DNA of 37,711 nt from an uncultured cyanobacterium (GCA_903903925.1 CAIVAU010000064.1:1-37711), one strand, 5' to 3'. Counted from the first letter of the stretch, positions 1 to 8,503 are shown. Numbers and translations: made by a program. Notes: generated by a model from the letters alone, not told the origin.

Positions 1-170
<170 letters not shown>

Positions 171-287
171 TTGTGACGATGATTTAGTGTGAAAATTTTA
201 AATTTTTCATTTTTAAAAACGGTAAATATGAGGTTAGCAAAAAACAGGCTGACCTCTTTTTTTTACAGAAGTCAGAATTCAGCATGA

Positions 288-320
288 ATTCATAATTCAT
301 AATTCATAATTCATAATTTA
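288..320. repeat. AATTCAT heptamer array
   Basis: Four perfect copies of AATTCAT followed by a degenerate fifth. The array lies about 50 bases upstream of the first gene and may overlap its promoter region. Between 171 and 287 only AT-rich sequence is seen. Confidence 0.75.
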
Positions 321-368
321 TGTGATATATTAAATATTGTGACATTCCGTACAAAAATTTAGTTTGTC

Positions 369-704
369 ATGATTAGTGAAGACATCCTAGCTAGAGAATT
401 GATCAGGGTCGTCAATCACTATTACCCAAAAGTAGGGGAATTACTTGATGGCTGTTTCGTGAAAGTAATTACCTGTTATTGGGGACGACCTCCTAAACGC
501 TTGCAATACATCGGCATTTATTGCTCTGACGAAATGATGCCTTATTTGCAAGCCCAAAAAGATGTACTCAGAGAAGTAGCAGACAACATGGGACTAGTTC
601 AGGTAGTCATTCTGAATGCTACGCGACTGCTGCGCGATCCAATGTCCAAGATCAAGCACGGAGATCCGCGCTTGTGGTTGGATTTACAGTTGGTCGCAAT
701 CTAG
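369..704 (+). CDS. Hypothetical protein, 111 aa
   Basis: A short soluble protein that I do not recognise. It has no membrane segment or signal peptide and contains a basic/aromatic stretch (CYWGRPPKRLQY, about residues 36-47) and a C-terminal KHGDPRLWLDLQ motif. The ATG at 369 is the first in frame. The end overlaps the spacer in front of the luciferase-like gene by less than 20 bases short of its start, so the two are probably cotranscribed. Its function may be tied to the flavin monooxygenase downstream, but this rests on position only. Confidence 0.6.
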   Translation: MISEDILARELIRVVNHYYPKVGELLDGCFVKVITCYWGRPPKRLQYIGIYCSDEMMPYLQAQKDVLREVADNMGLVQVVILNATRLLRDPMSKIKHGDPRLWLDLQLVAI

Positions 705-721
705 AAATTATTGCGATCGCC

Positions 722-1732
722 ATGAAAACCGGACTTTTCTGTAATTACGAAAATCATCACCAAGATGCCCTTTGCGCCATAACAGAGCAAGTTGCACTGG
801 TGAAACATGCGGAATACTTGGGTTTTGAGGAAGCCTGGGTAACAGAGCATCATTTCAATGAATTTCATCTAAGCCCGTCAATTTTGATGTTGATGGCACA
901 TTTGGCGGCGTTGACCTCAACGATTAAATTAGGTTCAGCAGCGGTATTGCTACCTTTTCATAACTTAATTCGTGTGGCGGAGGACATTGCTACACTGGAT
1001 AATTTGTGCAATGGGCGACTCGCTGTTGGAATTGCTAAAGGTGGACCGTTTCCTGAACAAAACAAACACTTTGCCATATCAACAAGTGAATCCCGTGCCA
1101 AGACACTAGAGGCAATGGCGTTGATTCAAAAGCTGTTATATGAAGCAAACGTGTCGTTCAACGGGCAATATTATCAGTGCGACCATCTCACGATTTACCC
1201 GAAACCTTTGCAGCAGAAAATTCCAGTCTATGTGGCAAGTGGCGATGAACAGGCGATCGCCTTTGCCGCAAAACATTCCTTCGGCTTAATGGGGGGACCG
1301 CCATTTTCCTTAGAGAGATTGAAGAATACCGTCGCCAAATACCGTACCTTAAATTCCAGTGGGTCTGAAAACCTGATGCTGGCACGGTTCTTCTTCGTTG
1401 CCAAAACATATGATGAAGCAGTGAGTGAAGCTTTACCTTTCATCCGTCAATTCAGCGCGAAAATGAAAGCTAATTCCGCTCAAGTCATGCAGAATAGCGG
1501 CAATCCAAACCTCAAGCCCTTTGACCGCACAAACATCTGTTTTGACGAAGACTATTTGATTGAGAACTCGATTATTGGTGATGTAGTAACTTGTCGAGAC
1601 AAAATCAAAAAATTTCACGATGAATTAAACCTAGGCACACTAGCACTCAAACCCTCATCTTTTGACCTTCAGAAGAACCTTGAGAGTCTGACACTTTACA
1701 ACCAAGAGGTGAGGAATTGTATAAACTTATGA
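722..1732 (+). CDS. LLM-class flavin-dependent oxidoreductase (luciferase-like monooxygenase)
   Basis: A (beta/alpha)8 luciferase-like monooxygenase of about 336 residues. Proteins of this class use reduced FMN or F420 to oxidise a small organic substrate. Seen: N-terminal MKTGLFCNYENHH strand; the AWVTEHHFNEFHLSPS segment typical of the family (about residues 37-52); a LGSAAVLLPFHNLIRVAEDIA helix-strand region; the NGRLAVGIAKGG turn, which corresponds to the phosphate-binding region; and the YVASGDEQAIAFAA segment. I place the start at ATG 722 because homologues begin MK(T/F)G; a longer frame opens at 674 but overlaps the previous gene. The end overlaps the next gene by four bases (ATGA), so translation is probably coupled. 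The substrate cannot be deduced. Confidence 0.85.
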   Translation: MKTGLFCNYENHHQDALCAITEQVALVKHAEYLGFEEAWVTEHHFNEFHLSPSILMLMAHLAALTSTIKLGSAAVLLPFHNLIRVAEDIATLDNLCNGRLAVGIAKGGPFPEQNKHFAISTSESRAKTLEAMALIQKLLYEANVSFNGQYYQCDHLTIYPKPLQQKIPVYVASGDEQAIAFAAKHSFGLMGGPPFSLERLKNTVAKYRTLNSSGSENLMLARFFFVAKTYDEAVSEALPFIRQFSAKMKANSAQVMQNSGNPNLKPFDRTNICFDEDYLIENSIIGDVVTCRDKIKKFHDELNLGTLALKPSSFDLQKNLESLTLYNQEVRNCINL

Positions 1733-2100
1733 TGAAAAGACCCTTCCTTCCTGCAGATGATTTGCCACCAACCGAGGCAACACGAATTGATCAGATGCTG
1801 CGTTGGCAACTAGAACGATCTACTGGCAGATGCTTTTTTGAAGCATGCGATCAGATTACACGAGCATTATTATCTAGTTGTCAATGGTATGTCACAACAG
1901 ATTCCGGTGCCCTAATGCTGGTAATCGACTGCCCCGAAATCGTCACCTATTGGCATATAGTCAGTAATATTCCCCAGATTGGAAATAGACTAGAGCGGTT
2001 TGCCAGTAGTGCCAAAATTCGTGTTTATCCTCCCTTTGGCAAAGGTACGCCCTTTGAAATCGGTGTAGACGAAATATCAGCTTATCGAGATTGGCTATGA
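1729..2100 (+). CDS. Hypothetical protein, 123 aa, operon partner of the luciferase-like gene
   Basis: An acidic/aromatic protein without a recognised domain. It starts MMKRPFLPADDLPPTEATRID and has a central WYVTTDSGALMLVIDCPE strand pair. ATG 1729 overlaps the preceding TGA (1730-1732), a classic coupling arrangement. A TTG at 1717 preceded by AAGAGG (1704-1709) is an alternative start adding four residues. Its tight linkage suggests an accessory role for the monooxygenase, but this is inference. Nothing in the sequence shows flavin reductase motifs. Confidence 0.6.
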   Translation: MMKRPFLPADDLPPTEATRIDQMLRWQLERSTGRCFFEACDQITRALLSSCQWYVTTDSGALMLVIDCPEIVTYWHIVSNIPQIGNRLERFASSAKIRVYPPFGKGTPFEIGVDEISAYRDWL

Positions 2101-2134
2101 CACAGAAATTAAGCTTTGATTTATGGGTTGAGCC

Positions 2135-2845
2135 TTAATATCTGGAAGCAGAAAGAATTGACGCAACTTTCTGAATTTGATCTGAGGTAAAGGCTGCTTG
2201 CTTGAGATTGCTTAAAAAACTCTGATCGCTATATCTGGAATCTAAGTTTATGACTCTTTGATAAACTTGTTTGGCGGTTTTTTTGTCACCACCATCCCAG
2301 TAGGCGATCGCACTAGCAACTAACGGGTGAGGATTATTTGGTTCCAGGATAGCAGCACGGTTAGCAGTTAAAATAGCTAAGTTATAAATTTGTAGGCGAT
2401 GCAGTGCCAGACTTAAATTGTAATAAGCTATTTCATCATCTGGTTTGAGAACTGCTGCCCAAGTGTGAACTAATACTGCTGCCGGCAAGTTACCATCAAC
2501 TAAATAGACAATTCCCAAAGCATTGTAGGCTGGAACAAACAATGGCTTTCTGGATATAGCTTCCCATAGAGATTTTGCCGCCTCTTCCTCCTTTCCTGCT
2601 AAGTGCAAAGTCCAACCCAAATTCACTCGTCCCATAATATTTTTTGGTTCGAGTTCTACAGATTTTTGCATTGCAGTAATGGCTTGGGGATACTGTCCTT
2701 GTTGACGATACAATAGCCCTAATTGCCGATATTCACTGGCTGTGGTTGCAGCACCTGCTGAGGGGGAGATGGAAGCAAAAGTCAAAAATAAACAGCTACA
2801 AATCCCACTTGTTATTTTTGCTTTTACCAGTTTTAGTGCTTTCAT
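2135..2845 (-). CDS. Exported tetratricopeptide-repeat protein
   Basis: 236 residues from the ATG at 2845, which is preceded by a purine-rich TTAGGGA site. A reading frame extends upstream to 2899, but the methionine at 2845 gives a proper signal peptide: basic MKALKLVKAK, a hydrophobic stretch, then an AGAATTA cleavage-like site. The mature part has four to five TPR units: EYRQLGLLYRQQGQYPQA, AMGRV-like NLGWTLHLAGKEEEA, AYNALGIVYLVDGNLPAA, YNLSLALHRLQIYNLA and ASAIAYWDGGDKKTA. It is probably periplasmic and binds protein partners; no enzymatic domain is visible. It converges on the operon at 369-2100. Confidence 0.8.
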   Translation of the reverse strand: MKALKLVKAKITSGICSCLFLTFASISPSAGAATTASEYRQLGLLYRQQGQYPQAITAMQKSVELEPKNIMGRVNLGWTLHLAGKEEEAAKSLWEAISRKPLFVPAYNALGIVYLVDGNLPAAVLVHTWAAVLKPDDEIAYYNLSLALHRLQIYNLAILTANRAAILEPNNPHPLVASAIAYWDGGDKKTAKQVYQRVINLDSRYSDQSFLSNLKQAAFTSDQIQKVASILSASRY

Positions 2846-3048
2846 TTTTTCCCTAATCCAACAGCGTTGGGTCAATTCCCAAAGCATTGAGTTGTTCAAG
2901 ACTAAGCACTCCCAACTTCTCTACAATTCTCTCTCGTTTCTGTCGTTCAACTTCTGCGCGTTGTGGTTCATGGTCAGGTAAACTTAATGCCGATTCGGTA
3001 GTTTTCGTGACAGAGGTCATGGCTTTAACCAGGCAGTTCTCTATTTTT

Positions 3049-3067
3049 CATTGTACAATGCATTGTA
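3049..3067. promoter_or_regulatory. Overlapping palindromes, likely autoregulatory operator of the RHH/ParE operon
   Basis: CATTGTACAATGCATTGTA contains two overlapping perfect palindromes: CATTGTACAATG (3049-3060) and TACAATGCATTGTA (3054-3067). They lie 29 bases before the start codon of the ribbon-helix-helix gene and next to a possible -10 (TATTAAT, about 3065-3071). Ribbon-helix-helix antitoxins are known to bind such short tandem palindromes and repress their own operon. Confidence 0.55.
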
Positions 3068-3095
3068 TTAATCTGCATTATTTGAGGGAAAGAGT

Positions 3096-3362
3096 ATGAG
3101 TACCACAAGCTTCAGGCTCGATGATGACCTTGAAGAGAAGCTCGACGTGACTGCAACAAAGCTTCAACGAACGAAAGGCTGGATAATCAATCATGCACTA
3201 CGTCAGTACATTGCGCGTGAGGAGCGAAAAGTCCGAATGCTCGAAGAAACGGAAGAGGCGATTTCCGACATTGAGGCGTGTAGGGTGGTTTCTGGCGAGG
3301 AAGTCATGGAGTGGCTTGAAACGTGGGGAACTGCTGCTGAAGGGAAAGCTCCGACGGTATGA
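3096..3362 (+). CDS. Ribbon-helix-helix (CopG family) antitoxin
   Basis: 88 residues. The N-terminal strand TTSFRLDDDLEEKLD and following helices (KTKGWIINHALRQYI-like, about residues 24-40) are the ribbon-helix-helix DNA-binding fold. The acidic C-terminal tail (EETEEAISDIEACRVVSGEE) is the usual toxin-neutralising arm. ATG 3096 follows a GAGGGAAAGAG ribosome-binding site. It overlaps the ParE-type toxin gene by four bases (ATGA, 3359-3362), and the upstream palindromes fit autoregulation. Confidence 0.85.
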   Translation: MSTTSFRLDDDLEEKLDVTATKLQRTKGWIINHALRQYIAREERKVRMLEETEEAISDIEACRVVSGEEVMEWLETWGTAAEGKAPTV

Positions 3363-3637
3363 AGCTCGAGTTTTCAGAAAGTGCGGTGCGAGATTTGGTA
3401 CGACTACGTGAGTTCATCGCCAAGAATAACCCACAAGCAGCGGCGCGGGTGTCGCTACGGCTTAGGCAGGCGATCGGAAAACTCGTACTTCATCCGGATA
3501 TAGGGCGTCTCGTCCCTGAGATTGAAAACGTGCGGGAACTTGTCGCCGGAAACTACGTGGTTCGTTACATCCATGAGGAGAATACCATATTCGTGTTACG
3601 AGTATGGCACGGCAAGGAATTTCGTGCTTTTGAGTAG
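3359..3637 (+). CDS. RelE/ParE-family toxin
   Basis: 92 residues. The start (MKLEFSESAVRDLVRLREFI), the LVLHPDIGRLVPEIENVRELVAGNYVVRY-type core (quoted pieces: HPDIGRLVPEI, RELVAGNYVVRY) and the C-terminal IFVLRVWHGKEFR strand are typical of ParE toxins. Known ParE members poison gyrase and RelE members cleave mRNA on the ribosome; the RLVPE and WHGKE features favour ParE. It is translationally coupled to the antitoxin by a four-base overlap. Complete and apparently intact. Confidence 0.85.
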   Translation: MKLEFSESAVRDLVRLREFIAKNNPQAAARVSLRLRQAIGKLVLHPDIGRLVPEIENVRELVAGNYVVRYIHEENTIFVLRVWHGKEFRAFE

Positions 3638-3664
3638 TTTTATCTTTATGAACCACAATCGGTG

Positions 3665-3693
3665 GTAGGGGTGCAAAGCCCCTGCGCCCCTAC
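3665..3693. repeat. GC-rich dispersed hairpin (GTAGGGG...CCCCTAC)
   Basis: A 29-base element with inverted ends GTAGGGG/CCCCTAC and an inner AGGGG/CCCCT pairing. It sits between the ParE gene and the convergent acs gene and could end transcription from either side, although no T tract follows. It resembles the GGGGCGGGG hairpins at 33924 and 35993. Confidence 0.5.
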
Positions 3694-3721
3694 AATGTGT
3701 TCTATTTACCTGAAAATTGCT

Positions 3722-5692
3722 CTAAGCGCCTTCCCGCAGTTTATCCAGCACACTCCGATCCTCCAACGTTGAAGTATCACCCGATACCTCCTGACCAGCA
3801 GCGAGACTCCGCAACAACCGCCGCATAATCTTACCCGATCGCGTCTTAGGCAAAGAATCTGTAAAGCGAATTTCTCCAGGACGGGCGATCGCCCCAATTT
3901 CCTGAACAACGTGCTTCTTCAATTCTTTACTCAATTCTTCACTAGGGTTTCGACCACCTTCTAAAGTCACAAAAGCAACTATCTCTTCCCCTTTCATTTC
4001 ATCTGGCTTACCTACCACTGCGGCTTCAGCGACTGCTGGATGGGAAACAAGGGCTGATTCAACTTCCATCGTACCGAGGCGATGTCCGGACACATTAATC
4101 ACATCATCAACCCTTCCCATCACCCAGAAGTAGCCATCTTCATCACGTCTTGCGCCATCGCCAGCAAAGTAAACGTAATTTCCATCTTTTGGCGGGATGT
4201 GTTCCCAGTAGGTGCGGCGGAAGCGGTTAGGATCGCCGTATACTGTTCGCATCATCCCAGGCCAAGGATGCCGCACGACCAAGTAACCGCCTTCGTTGTC
4301 GCCTACAGAGTCGCCTTCCAAATCCACCACATCTGCCAGAATTCCAGGGAAGGGACGAGTGGCTGAACCGGGTTTCATCGGAATTGCCCCTGGTAAAGGT
4401 GTCACCATAATCCCACCGGTTTCCGTTTGCCACCAAGTGTCAACTATCGGACAGCGTTCACCACCAATGACTCTATAATACCACATCCAAGCCTCTGGGT
4501 TGATCGGTTCACCGACGGTTCCTAACAAGCGCAGGGAAGATAAGTTACGCGCTTTCGGTAGGTGTTCACCCATCTTGATAAAGGCACGGATGGCAGTCGG
4601 TGCAGTATAAAATATTGTGACGCCATATTTTTCAATTACGTCCCACGTACAGCCAGGATTGGATGCACGCGCTGCACCTTCATACATGATCGTTGTTGCG
4701 CCGTTGGAGAGAGGACCGTAGACGATATAACTATGTCCCGTAATCCAACCTATGTCTGCTGTACACCAGTATACATCTGTATCTTGGAGGTCGAAGATCC
4801 ATTTGGTAGTGATGTGGCTGTATAAGTTGTAACCACCAGTTGTATGCACCACCCCTTTAGGTGTGCCAGTACTACCGCTTGTGTAGAGGATGAACAGCAT
4901 ATCTTCGCTGTCCATAGGTTCAGCAGGACAGTCGGCTGATACAGCATGACGCAAATCATGCCACCAGTGATCCCTTCCCGGTTCCATGTGGATTTGTTGA
5001 CATGTCCGCTGTACTACGAGAACATCCTTCACTGTAGGTACAGCACCCTCTGCTAAGGCTTTATCTACCTGCTCCTTAAGAGGGACGATCGCATCCTTGC
5101 GCCAACCACCATCCGCAGTGACAACAACCTTTGCTTGTGCATCGATGAGGCGATCGCGCAAAGCCTCAGAACTAAAGCCACCAAAGACGACACTGTGAGG
5201 TGCGCCAATTCTGGCACAGGCTAGCATAGCAATAGCTGCTTCAGGAATCATTGGCAGATAAATGCCTACGCGATCGCCCTTTTGTACCCCAAGCTGCTTA
5301 AGTACATTAGCAAACTGGCAAACTTCCCGATGCAATTGCGCGTAAGTGATAGTACGCGAGTCCCCTGGTTCCCCTTCCCAAATGATGGCAGCCTTATTCT
5401 TGCGCCAGGTTGTGAGGTGTCTATCTATACAATTGTAGGAGATATTAATTTTACCACCAACAAACCACTTAGCAAAAGGTGGTTGCCAATCGAGTACTTG
5501 ATCCCACTTCTGGAACCAATGCAACTCTGTTTCGGCTAATTCCGCCCAGAATTTCTCAGGATCAGCTTTGGCTGAGTCGTAGAGGCGCTGATAGTCTTCC
5601 AGACTTTTGATCTGAGCATTTTGAGAGAATTCAGCACTGGGGTAAAATAAGCGTTTTTCTTGCAGAATTGATTCTATAGTGATTTGAGACAT
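3722..5692 (-). CDS. acs: Acetate--CoA ligase (acetyl-CoA synthetase)
   Basis: 656 residues, full length for the family. It converts acetate, ATP and CoA to acetyl-CoA via acetyl-AMP in the cytoplasm. Motifs: P-loop-like [11 protein letters not shown] at residues 270-280, acetate-pocket [10 protein letters not shown] at 418-427, the hinge/adenylate region around [15 protein letters not shown] (526-540), and PKTRSGK ending in Lys621, the residue that is catalytic in the thioester half-reaction's partner step and is the known target of acetylation control in homologues. The N-terminal ACAS_N domain is present (residues about 35-90). ATG 5692 opens the frame at [10 protein letters not shown]. 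It stands alone between repeats; regulation is not visible. Confidence 0.97.
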   Translation of the reverse strand: MSQITIESILQEKRLFYPSAEFSQNAQIKSLEDYQRLYDSAKADPEKFWAELAETELHWFQKWDQVLDWQPPFAKWFVGGKINISYNCIDRHLTTWRKNKAAIIWEGEPGDSRTITYAQLHREVCQFANVLKQLGVQKGDRVGIYLPMIPEAAIAMLACARIGAPHSVVFGGFSSEALRDRLIDAQAKVVVTADGGWRKDAIVPLKEQVDKALAEGAVPTVKDVLVVQRTCQQIHMEPGRDHWWHDLRHAVSADCPAEPMDSEDMLFILYTSGSTGTPKGVVHTTGGYNLYSHITTKWIFDLQDTDVYWCTADIGWITGHSYIVYGPLSNGATTIMYEGAARASNPGCTWDVIEKYGVTIFYTAPTAIRAFIKMGEHLPKARNLSSLRLLGTVGEPINPEAWMWYYRVIGGERCPIVDTWWQTETGGIMVTPLPGAIPMKPGSATRPFPGILADVVDLEGDSVGDNEGGYLVVRHPWPGMMRTVYGDPNRFRRTYWEHIPPKDGNYVYFAGDGARRDEDGYFWVMGRVDDVINVSGHRLGTMEVESALVSHPAVAEAAVVGKPDEMKGEEIVAFVTLEGGRNPSEELSKELKKHVVQEIGAIARPGEIRFTDSLPKTRSGKIMRRLLRSLAAGQEVSGDTSTLEDRSVLDKLREGA

Positions 5693-5800
5693 GATTTTTT
5701 CTGTAATTTGGTGTTGTATCTGACAACTATTTTGTAGGCAGATTTACTAGAATATATTTAGATTTTCATTAAGAAATGGCTGAATGGGTGTGTCTCCTTC

Positions 5801-5866
5801 GTTCGTAGTTAGCGCTTTAGCGCTTAAGCACTCTTGGAGTCAAGGACTAAAGTCCTTACTACGAAC
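5801..5866. repeat. Dispersed palindromic element with GTTCGTAGT/ACTACGAAC ends
   Basis: The 66-base element has terminal inverted repeats GTTCGTAGT (5801-5809) and ACTACGAAC (5858-5866). Inside are two self-complementary arms, AGCGCTTTAGCGCT (5811-5824) and AGGACTAAAGTCCT (5843-5856). The structure is that of a miniature dispersed repeat or REP-like element common in filamentous cyanobacteria. It lies in the divergent spacer between acs and the next gene. Confidence 0.6.
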
Positions 5867-5955
5867 TTCTCAACCTATCAGAATTAATGACATGGACGAC
5901 TAGAACCTTAAACAGAATGGGTGTGATAATTATATATGCACACACTCCTAAACCT

Positions 5956-6621
5956 ATGTCACTTACTCTAGAAGCCAGTAGCTTATCCCTGAACGATGTT
6001 TATCGTCTCCTGAAACTGCAAGAAGAGTCAAATGGCTCATTTACAGACTACTTCACTTTAGACCCTCTGACTGACTTTGAACAGGAGGATTTACTCAAAA
6101 TCAGGAACGACTTCCGGCGTTATTTAGCAGATGGTAAAGTTTCCGAAGGATTGGTTAAATTTTTGACCCTAGCACCTTTGATGCGATTGGCTGGTTTTTA
6201 TGATGTTCCAATCCGGTTGACGGTGGAAGACAGTATTGCGTTCGCCGTTGAAGACGAGGATACAAGCATTAGAGGGCGGATGGATATTTTAGCAGTCAAC
6301 AATGCCCAAGCAATAACTGCACCGCCTTTTTGGGTTTTAGTCATTGAAACGAAAAACAGCACATTTGACGTTGCAGAGGGATTACCACAATTACTGACCT
6401 ATACTTTTAAGAGTTTAAACGAGCAAACATCAGTTTGGGGACTGGCAACTAGTGGACGGCGTTACCAGTTTGTGCTTTTGAAACAGGGCAATCCGCCGAC
6501 ATATCAACTCATGCCATTATTAAACCTGAATGAGTATCAGGATGCAGTTGAGTTATTACAAGTTTTGAAAGCAATTTGCCAGTTACCAGATTTTCAGTCA
6601 CCAAGAGTGGGTAATAAGTAA
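5956..6621 (+). CDS. PD-(D/E)XK nuclease-like protein (restriction endonuclease subunit R-like)
   Basis: 221 residues from the ATG at 5956 (MSLTLEASSLSLNDVYRLL), the beginning I remember for cyanobacterial relatives; the frame stays open upstream to 5887. The fold signature is visible: GRMDILAV (Asp), then FWVLVIETKNS (Glu-x-Lys) and the helix AEGLPQLLTYTF with a Gln, i.e. the D...ExK...Q pattern of type I R-subunit N-terminal nuclease domains (HSDR_N/DUF4268-like). There is no helicase domain and no hsdM/hsdS neighbour, so it is a stand-alone nuclease-like protein. These multiply in cyanobacteria and their role is unknown. Confidence 0.7.
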   Translation: MSLTLEASSLSLNDVYRLLKLQEESNGSFTDYFTLDPLTDFEQEDLLKIRNDFRRYLADGKVSEGLVKFLTLAPLMRLAGFYDVPIRLTVEDSIAFAVEDEDTSIRGRMDILAVNNAQAITAPPFWVLVIETKNSTFDVAEGLPQLLTYTFKSLNEQTSVWGLATSGRRYQFVLLKQGNPPTYQLMPLLNLNEYQDAVELLQVLKAICQLPDFQSPRVGNK

Positions 6622-6689
6622 TAGTGTTTTTTTAGTTTCTTGATCGGGGTGAGCAATCGCTTACTACACTTCGCTGCGCGACAAGCCTA

Positions 6690-6872
6690 TCAGTCTACCC
6701 TGAACAGATTCCAAGATAAAATCTCGAATATATGAACTGGCAGAATTTCCACTCCAATCAAATCTCCAGCAGCATTCAATTCAGCCGTGATATTTGGGCT
6801 AATTTCAATACTTCCCGCTTCTGGCTCTTCTGAGATTAGCAGGTGGATGGGGTTTTCCGTCCAGGCGATCAC
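6690..6872 (-). pseudogene. DUF2283-like protein, probable gene remnant
   Basis: The stretch EPEAGSIEISPNITAE followed by LNAAGDLIGVEIL matches the DUF2283 pattern (acidic strand, (V/I)xPxI, DxxGxLVGIEIL). The family normally starts with an ATG followed by an MKxxYDPExDALY-like strand. Here only a GTG at 6872 opens the frame and the usual first strand is not recognisable, with stops shortly upstream. I read it as a 5'-damaged copy; a short functional protein from GTG is possible. Confidence 0.4.
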
Positions 6873-6889
6873 TCTAAAACTATACTTGA

Positions 6890-7099
6890 TTGCCCATCTT
6901 CTTTAGGGGCAAAAAAGGACTGGTGGTGATTGTGGATAATTTGGATCGTGTCGATTCAAGAGCTAAGACTAGAGAGCGAACACAACCAGAATATTTGTTT
7001 GTTGACCGAGGCGAGCAATTACGCAAATTAAGTTGTCATTTTTCCAAAACCTACGCAGTATTGGGTTCCAAGTCAGTTAAAATGGTAGATAGACAATGA
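6890..7099 (+). pseudogene. Fragment of a P-loop ATPase
   Basis: GLVVIVDNLDRVDSRAK, then QPEYLFVDRGEQLRKLSCH is a coherent piece containing a Walker B-like strand (VVIVDNLDRV) of large cyanobacterial P-loop ATPases. The Walker A part and the C-terminal part are absent, and the frame dissolves after about residue 52. It is therefore a relic of a much longer gene, not an independent protein. The identification of the parent family is from memory. Confidence 0.5.
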
Positions 7100-7114
7100 T
7101 TGAAAAGAGTCATG

Positions 7115-7429
7115 ATGACAATACAAGCCGAAATAATCAATCAATTAAAAGCCCTAGAAGCATTTTCTAAACAAGGAGGATATAGTGAAATCCTGGCTTC
7201 ATCTCTAAGAAAGGTTATTACTCAAGAAATCAATAATACTCAGGAGAAAATAAAAGAGATAGAGACTGATTTGCAAGTATTTGAGCAACAGTATCAATTG
7301 TCATCTGCGGATTTTTATCACCAATTTAAAACAGGTACATTAGGAGATGAAATAGATTTTGTCGAATGGAGTGCTTTTTATCAAATGTGGTCAGATTTAC
7401 AAGGGCGTTTAAGATTACTTCAATCTTAG
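7115..7429 (+). CDS. TumA-type antitoxin candidate (partner of a DUF6516 protein)
   Basis: A highly helical protein of about 104 residues: MTIQAEIINQLKALEAFSKQ, a heptad-rich coiled-coil region (TQEKIKEIETDLQVFEQQY), then DFVEWSAFYQMW. I recognise this as the usual companion of TumE/DUF6516 proteins. ATG 7115 has the purine-rich AAAAGAG at a good distance; ATG 7112 and TTG 7100 are alternatives. The gene ends seven bases before the next start, so the pair forms an operon. Confidence 0.65.
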   Translation: MTIQAEIINQLKALEAFSKQGGYSEILASSLRKVITQEINNTQEKIKEIETDLQVFEQQYQLSSADFYHQFKTGTLGDEIDFVEWSAFYQMWSDLQGRLRLLQS

Positions 7430-7436
7430 ATTGAAT

Positions 7437-7820
7437 ATGATAGTTCAGGACTATTTGACAGAAATAAAAGCTAAATTAATGACCTGTTCTATAATTGATC
7501 AGATTTGTATTCTTAAAGAAAGAGCATTATCAGATCAAGGCTATTTTCGGGCAAGATTGAATTTAACTAATGGTGATTTTTTAGAAGTCGCGGAATTTTT
7601 TAAAATTAAGGGAGATAAATGTGTTACAGAAACCTATCGTTATCAGTGGATGAATTCTACTCAAACCCAGTTAAGAAAGAGATGGGATAATGTAGAGCAT
7701 TTTCCAAATTTATCGAATTTTCCTCATCATGTCCATATCGTTGAAGAATCTAATGTTTATTCAAGTCTTTGTATGAATATCGTGGAAATTATTGACTTAA
7801 TTAGTCAAGAAATTAAATAA
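7437..7820 (+). CDS. TumE/DUF6516-family toxin-like protein
   Basis: 127 residues. Family features: N-terminal VQDYLTEIKAKL, GYFRARLNLTNGDFLEVAEFF, the YRYQWM segment, and LRKRWDNVEHFPNLSNFPHH with the FPHHVH motif. Members pair with small helical antitoxins, matching the gene just upstream (seven-base gap). The start is ATG 7437, with a TTG at 7431 as alternative. AT-rich codon use stands out from the housekeeping genes and suggests transfer. The toxic activity of the family is reported for other members; nothing here proves it for this one. Confidence 0.7.
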   Translation: MIVQDYLTEIKAKLMTCSIIDQICILKERALSDQGYFRARLNLTNGDFLEVAEFFKIKGDKCVTETYRYQWMNSTQTQLRKRWDNVEHFPNLSNFPHHVHIVEESNVYSSLCMNIVEIIDLISQEIK

Positions 7821-7862
7821 AACAAATTGAGTATTTCTGATATCAAGAACAGCAATATTATT

Positions 7863-8000
7863 ATGAAAAAACCAGGAGATATCAAGGCAGAAAATGAACG
7901 ATCGCTCAACACTTTGCAAAGAGCGATCACCCTTGCTCAAGGACGATTTTCCTTAATCTTAGTGTATGTAACTACGTTCATTTACATTAAACATGCCTAA
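7863..8000 (+). pseudogene. N-terminal fragment of a cyanobacterial ATPase
   Basis: A 45-codon frame. MKKPGDIKAENERSLNTL followed by QRAITLAQGRFSLILV resembles the beginning of large cyanobacterial P-loop/TPR proteins (pattern SLxTLxRAITLSQGQFSLILxRCNY). After residue 34 the expected continuation is lost and the frame ends in TAA at 7998. It is a 5' relic, truncated near 7966 where foreign-looking sequence begins. Confidence 0.45.
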
Positions 8001-8229
8001 TCGGTAAGGTGAGGGTGAATGCTGTTTGACCGTTTGATCGTCCATGAGCATTTTTTCTCACAGTTTCCACATTCATCTCTAGAGATTCAGCAATCTGCTC
8101 AATGCTTAACCCGATCTTTATTAGTCTGGGAATCATCTTTAACTTCGTCTCTAGCGCACCCTCTTCCTTTCCTTCTTCCTTCCCTTCTTGGTAAACTCTA
8201 CTTTTTTTCAACGAATCTAAATTCAGCAT
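7987..8229 (-). pseudogene. C-terminal fragment of an Rpn-family nuclease/transposase-like protein
   Basis: SLKKSRVYQEGKEEGKEEGA, then KMIPRLIKIGLSIEQIAESL is the characteristic C-terminal tail of Rpn/PD-(D/E)XK nuclease-family transposase-like proteins of cyanobacteria. The whole N-terminal nuclease domain (about 200 residues) is absent. After ETVRK the frame drifts into non-family sequence overlapping the ATPase remnant. It is a broken gene. Confidence 0.55.
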
Positions 8230-8234
8230 AACTT

Positions 8235-8503
8235 AAAGTTCCTCCCGGCTTAATGGACAGCACCAACCCCCCCGGATTGATTTTGCGGCGGTAGCAACAA
8301 AGCTAGGAGTTACGGAAGCACAGTTAAAGGAGGCGCTGGGAGTGCCTGCCAATCCGCCAAGTCCGTCCGATAGAAATCAGCGTCCTCCTCGACCTGATTT
8401 TGCTGCGGCGGCAGCTAAGCTAGGAGTGACAGAAGCACAGTTAAAGGATGCGTTGGGAGTGCCAGCTAATCCTCCAAGTCCTCCAGGTACTTCCAGTAAT
8501 TAG
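8235..8503 (+). pseudogene. 5'-truncated gene for a repeat protein (PDFAAAAAKLGVTEAQLKDALG repeats)
   Basis: An open frame without start codon, beginning after a TAA at about 8230 and ending at TAG 8501-8503. It encodes two copies of a roughly 37-residue unit: DFAAVATKLGVTEAQLKEAL and DFAAAAAKLGVTEAQLKDAL, each followed by GVPANPPSP. Similar helical repeats occur at the ends of secreted bacterial proteins. The upstream part is missing, so this is the 3' relic of a longer gene. Confidence 0.55.

Noticed and set aside
4082..4825. Plus-strand frames inside acs
   Set aside because: Shadows of the highly conserved acetyl-CoA synthetase coding strand; no family features.
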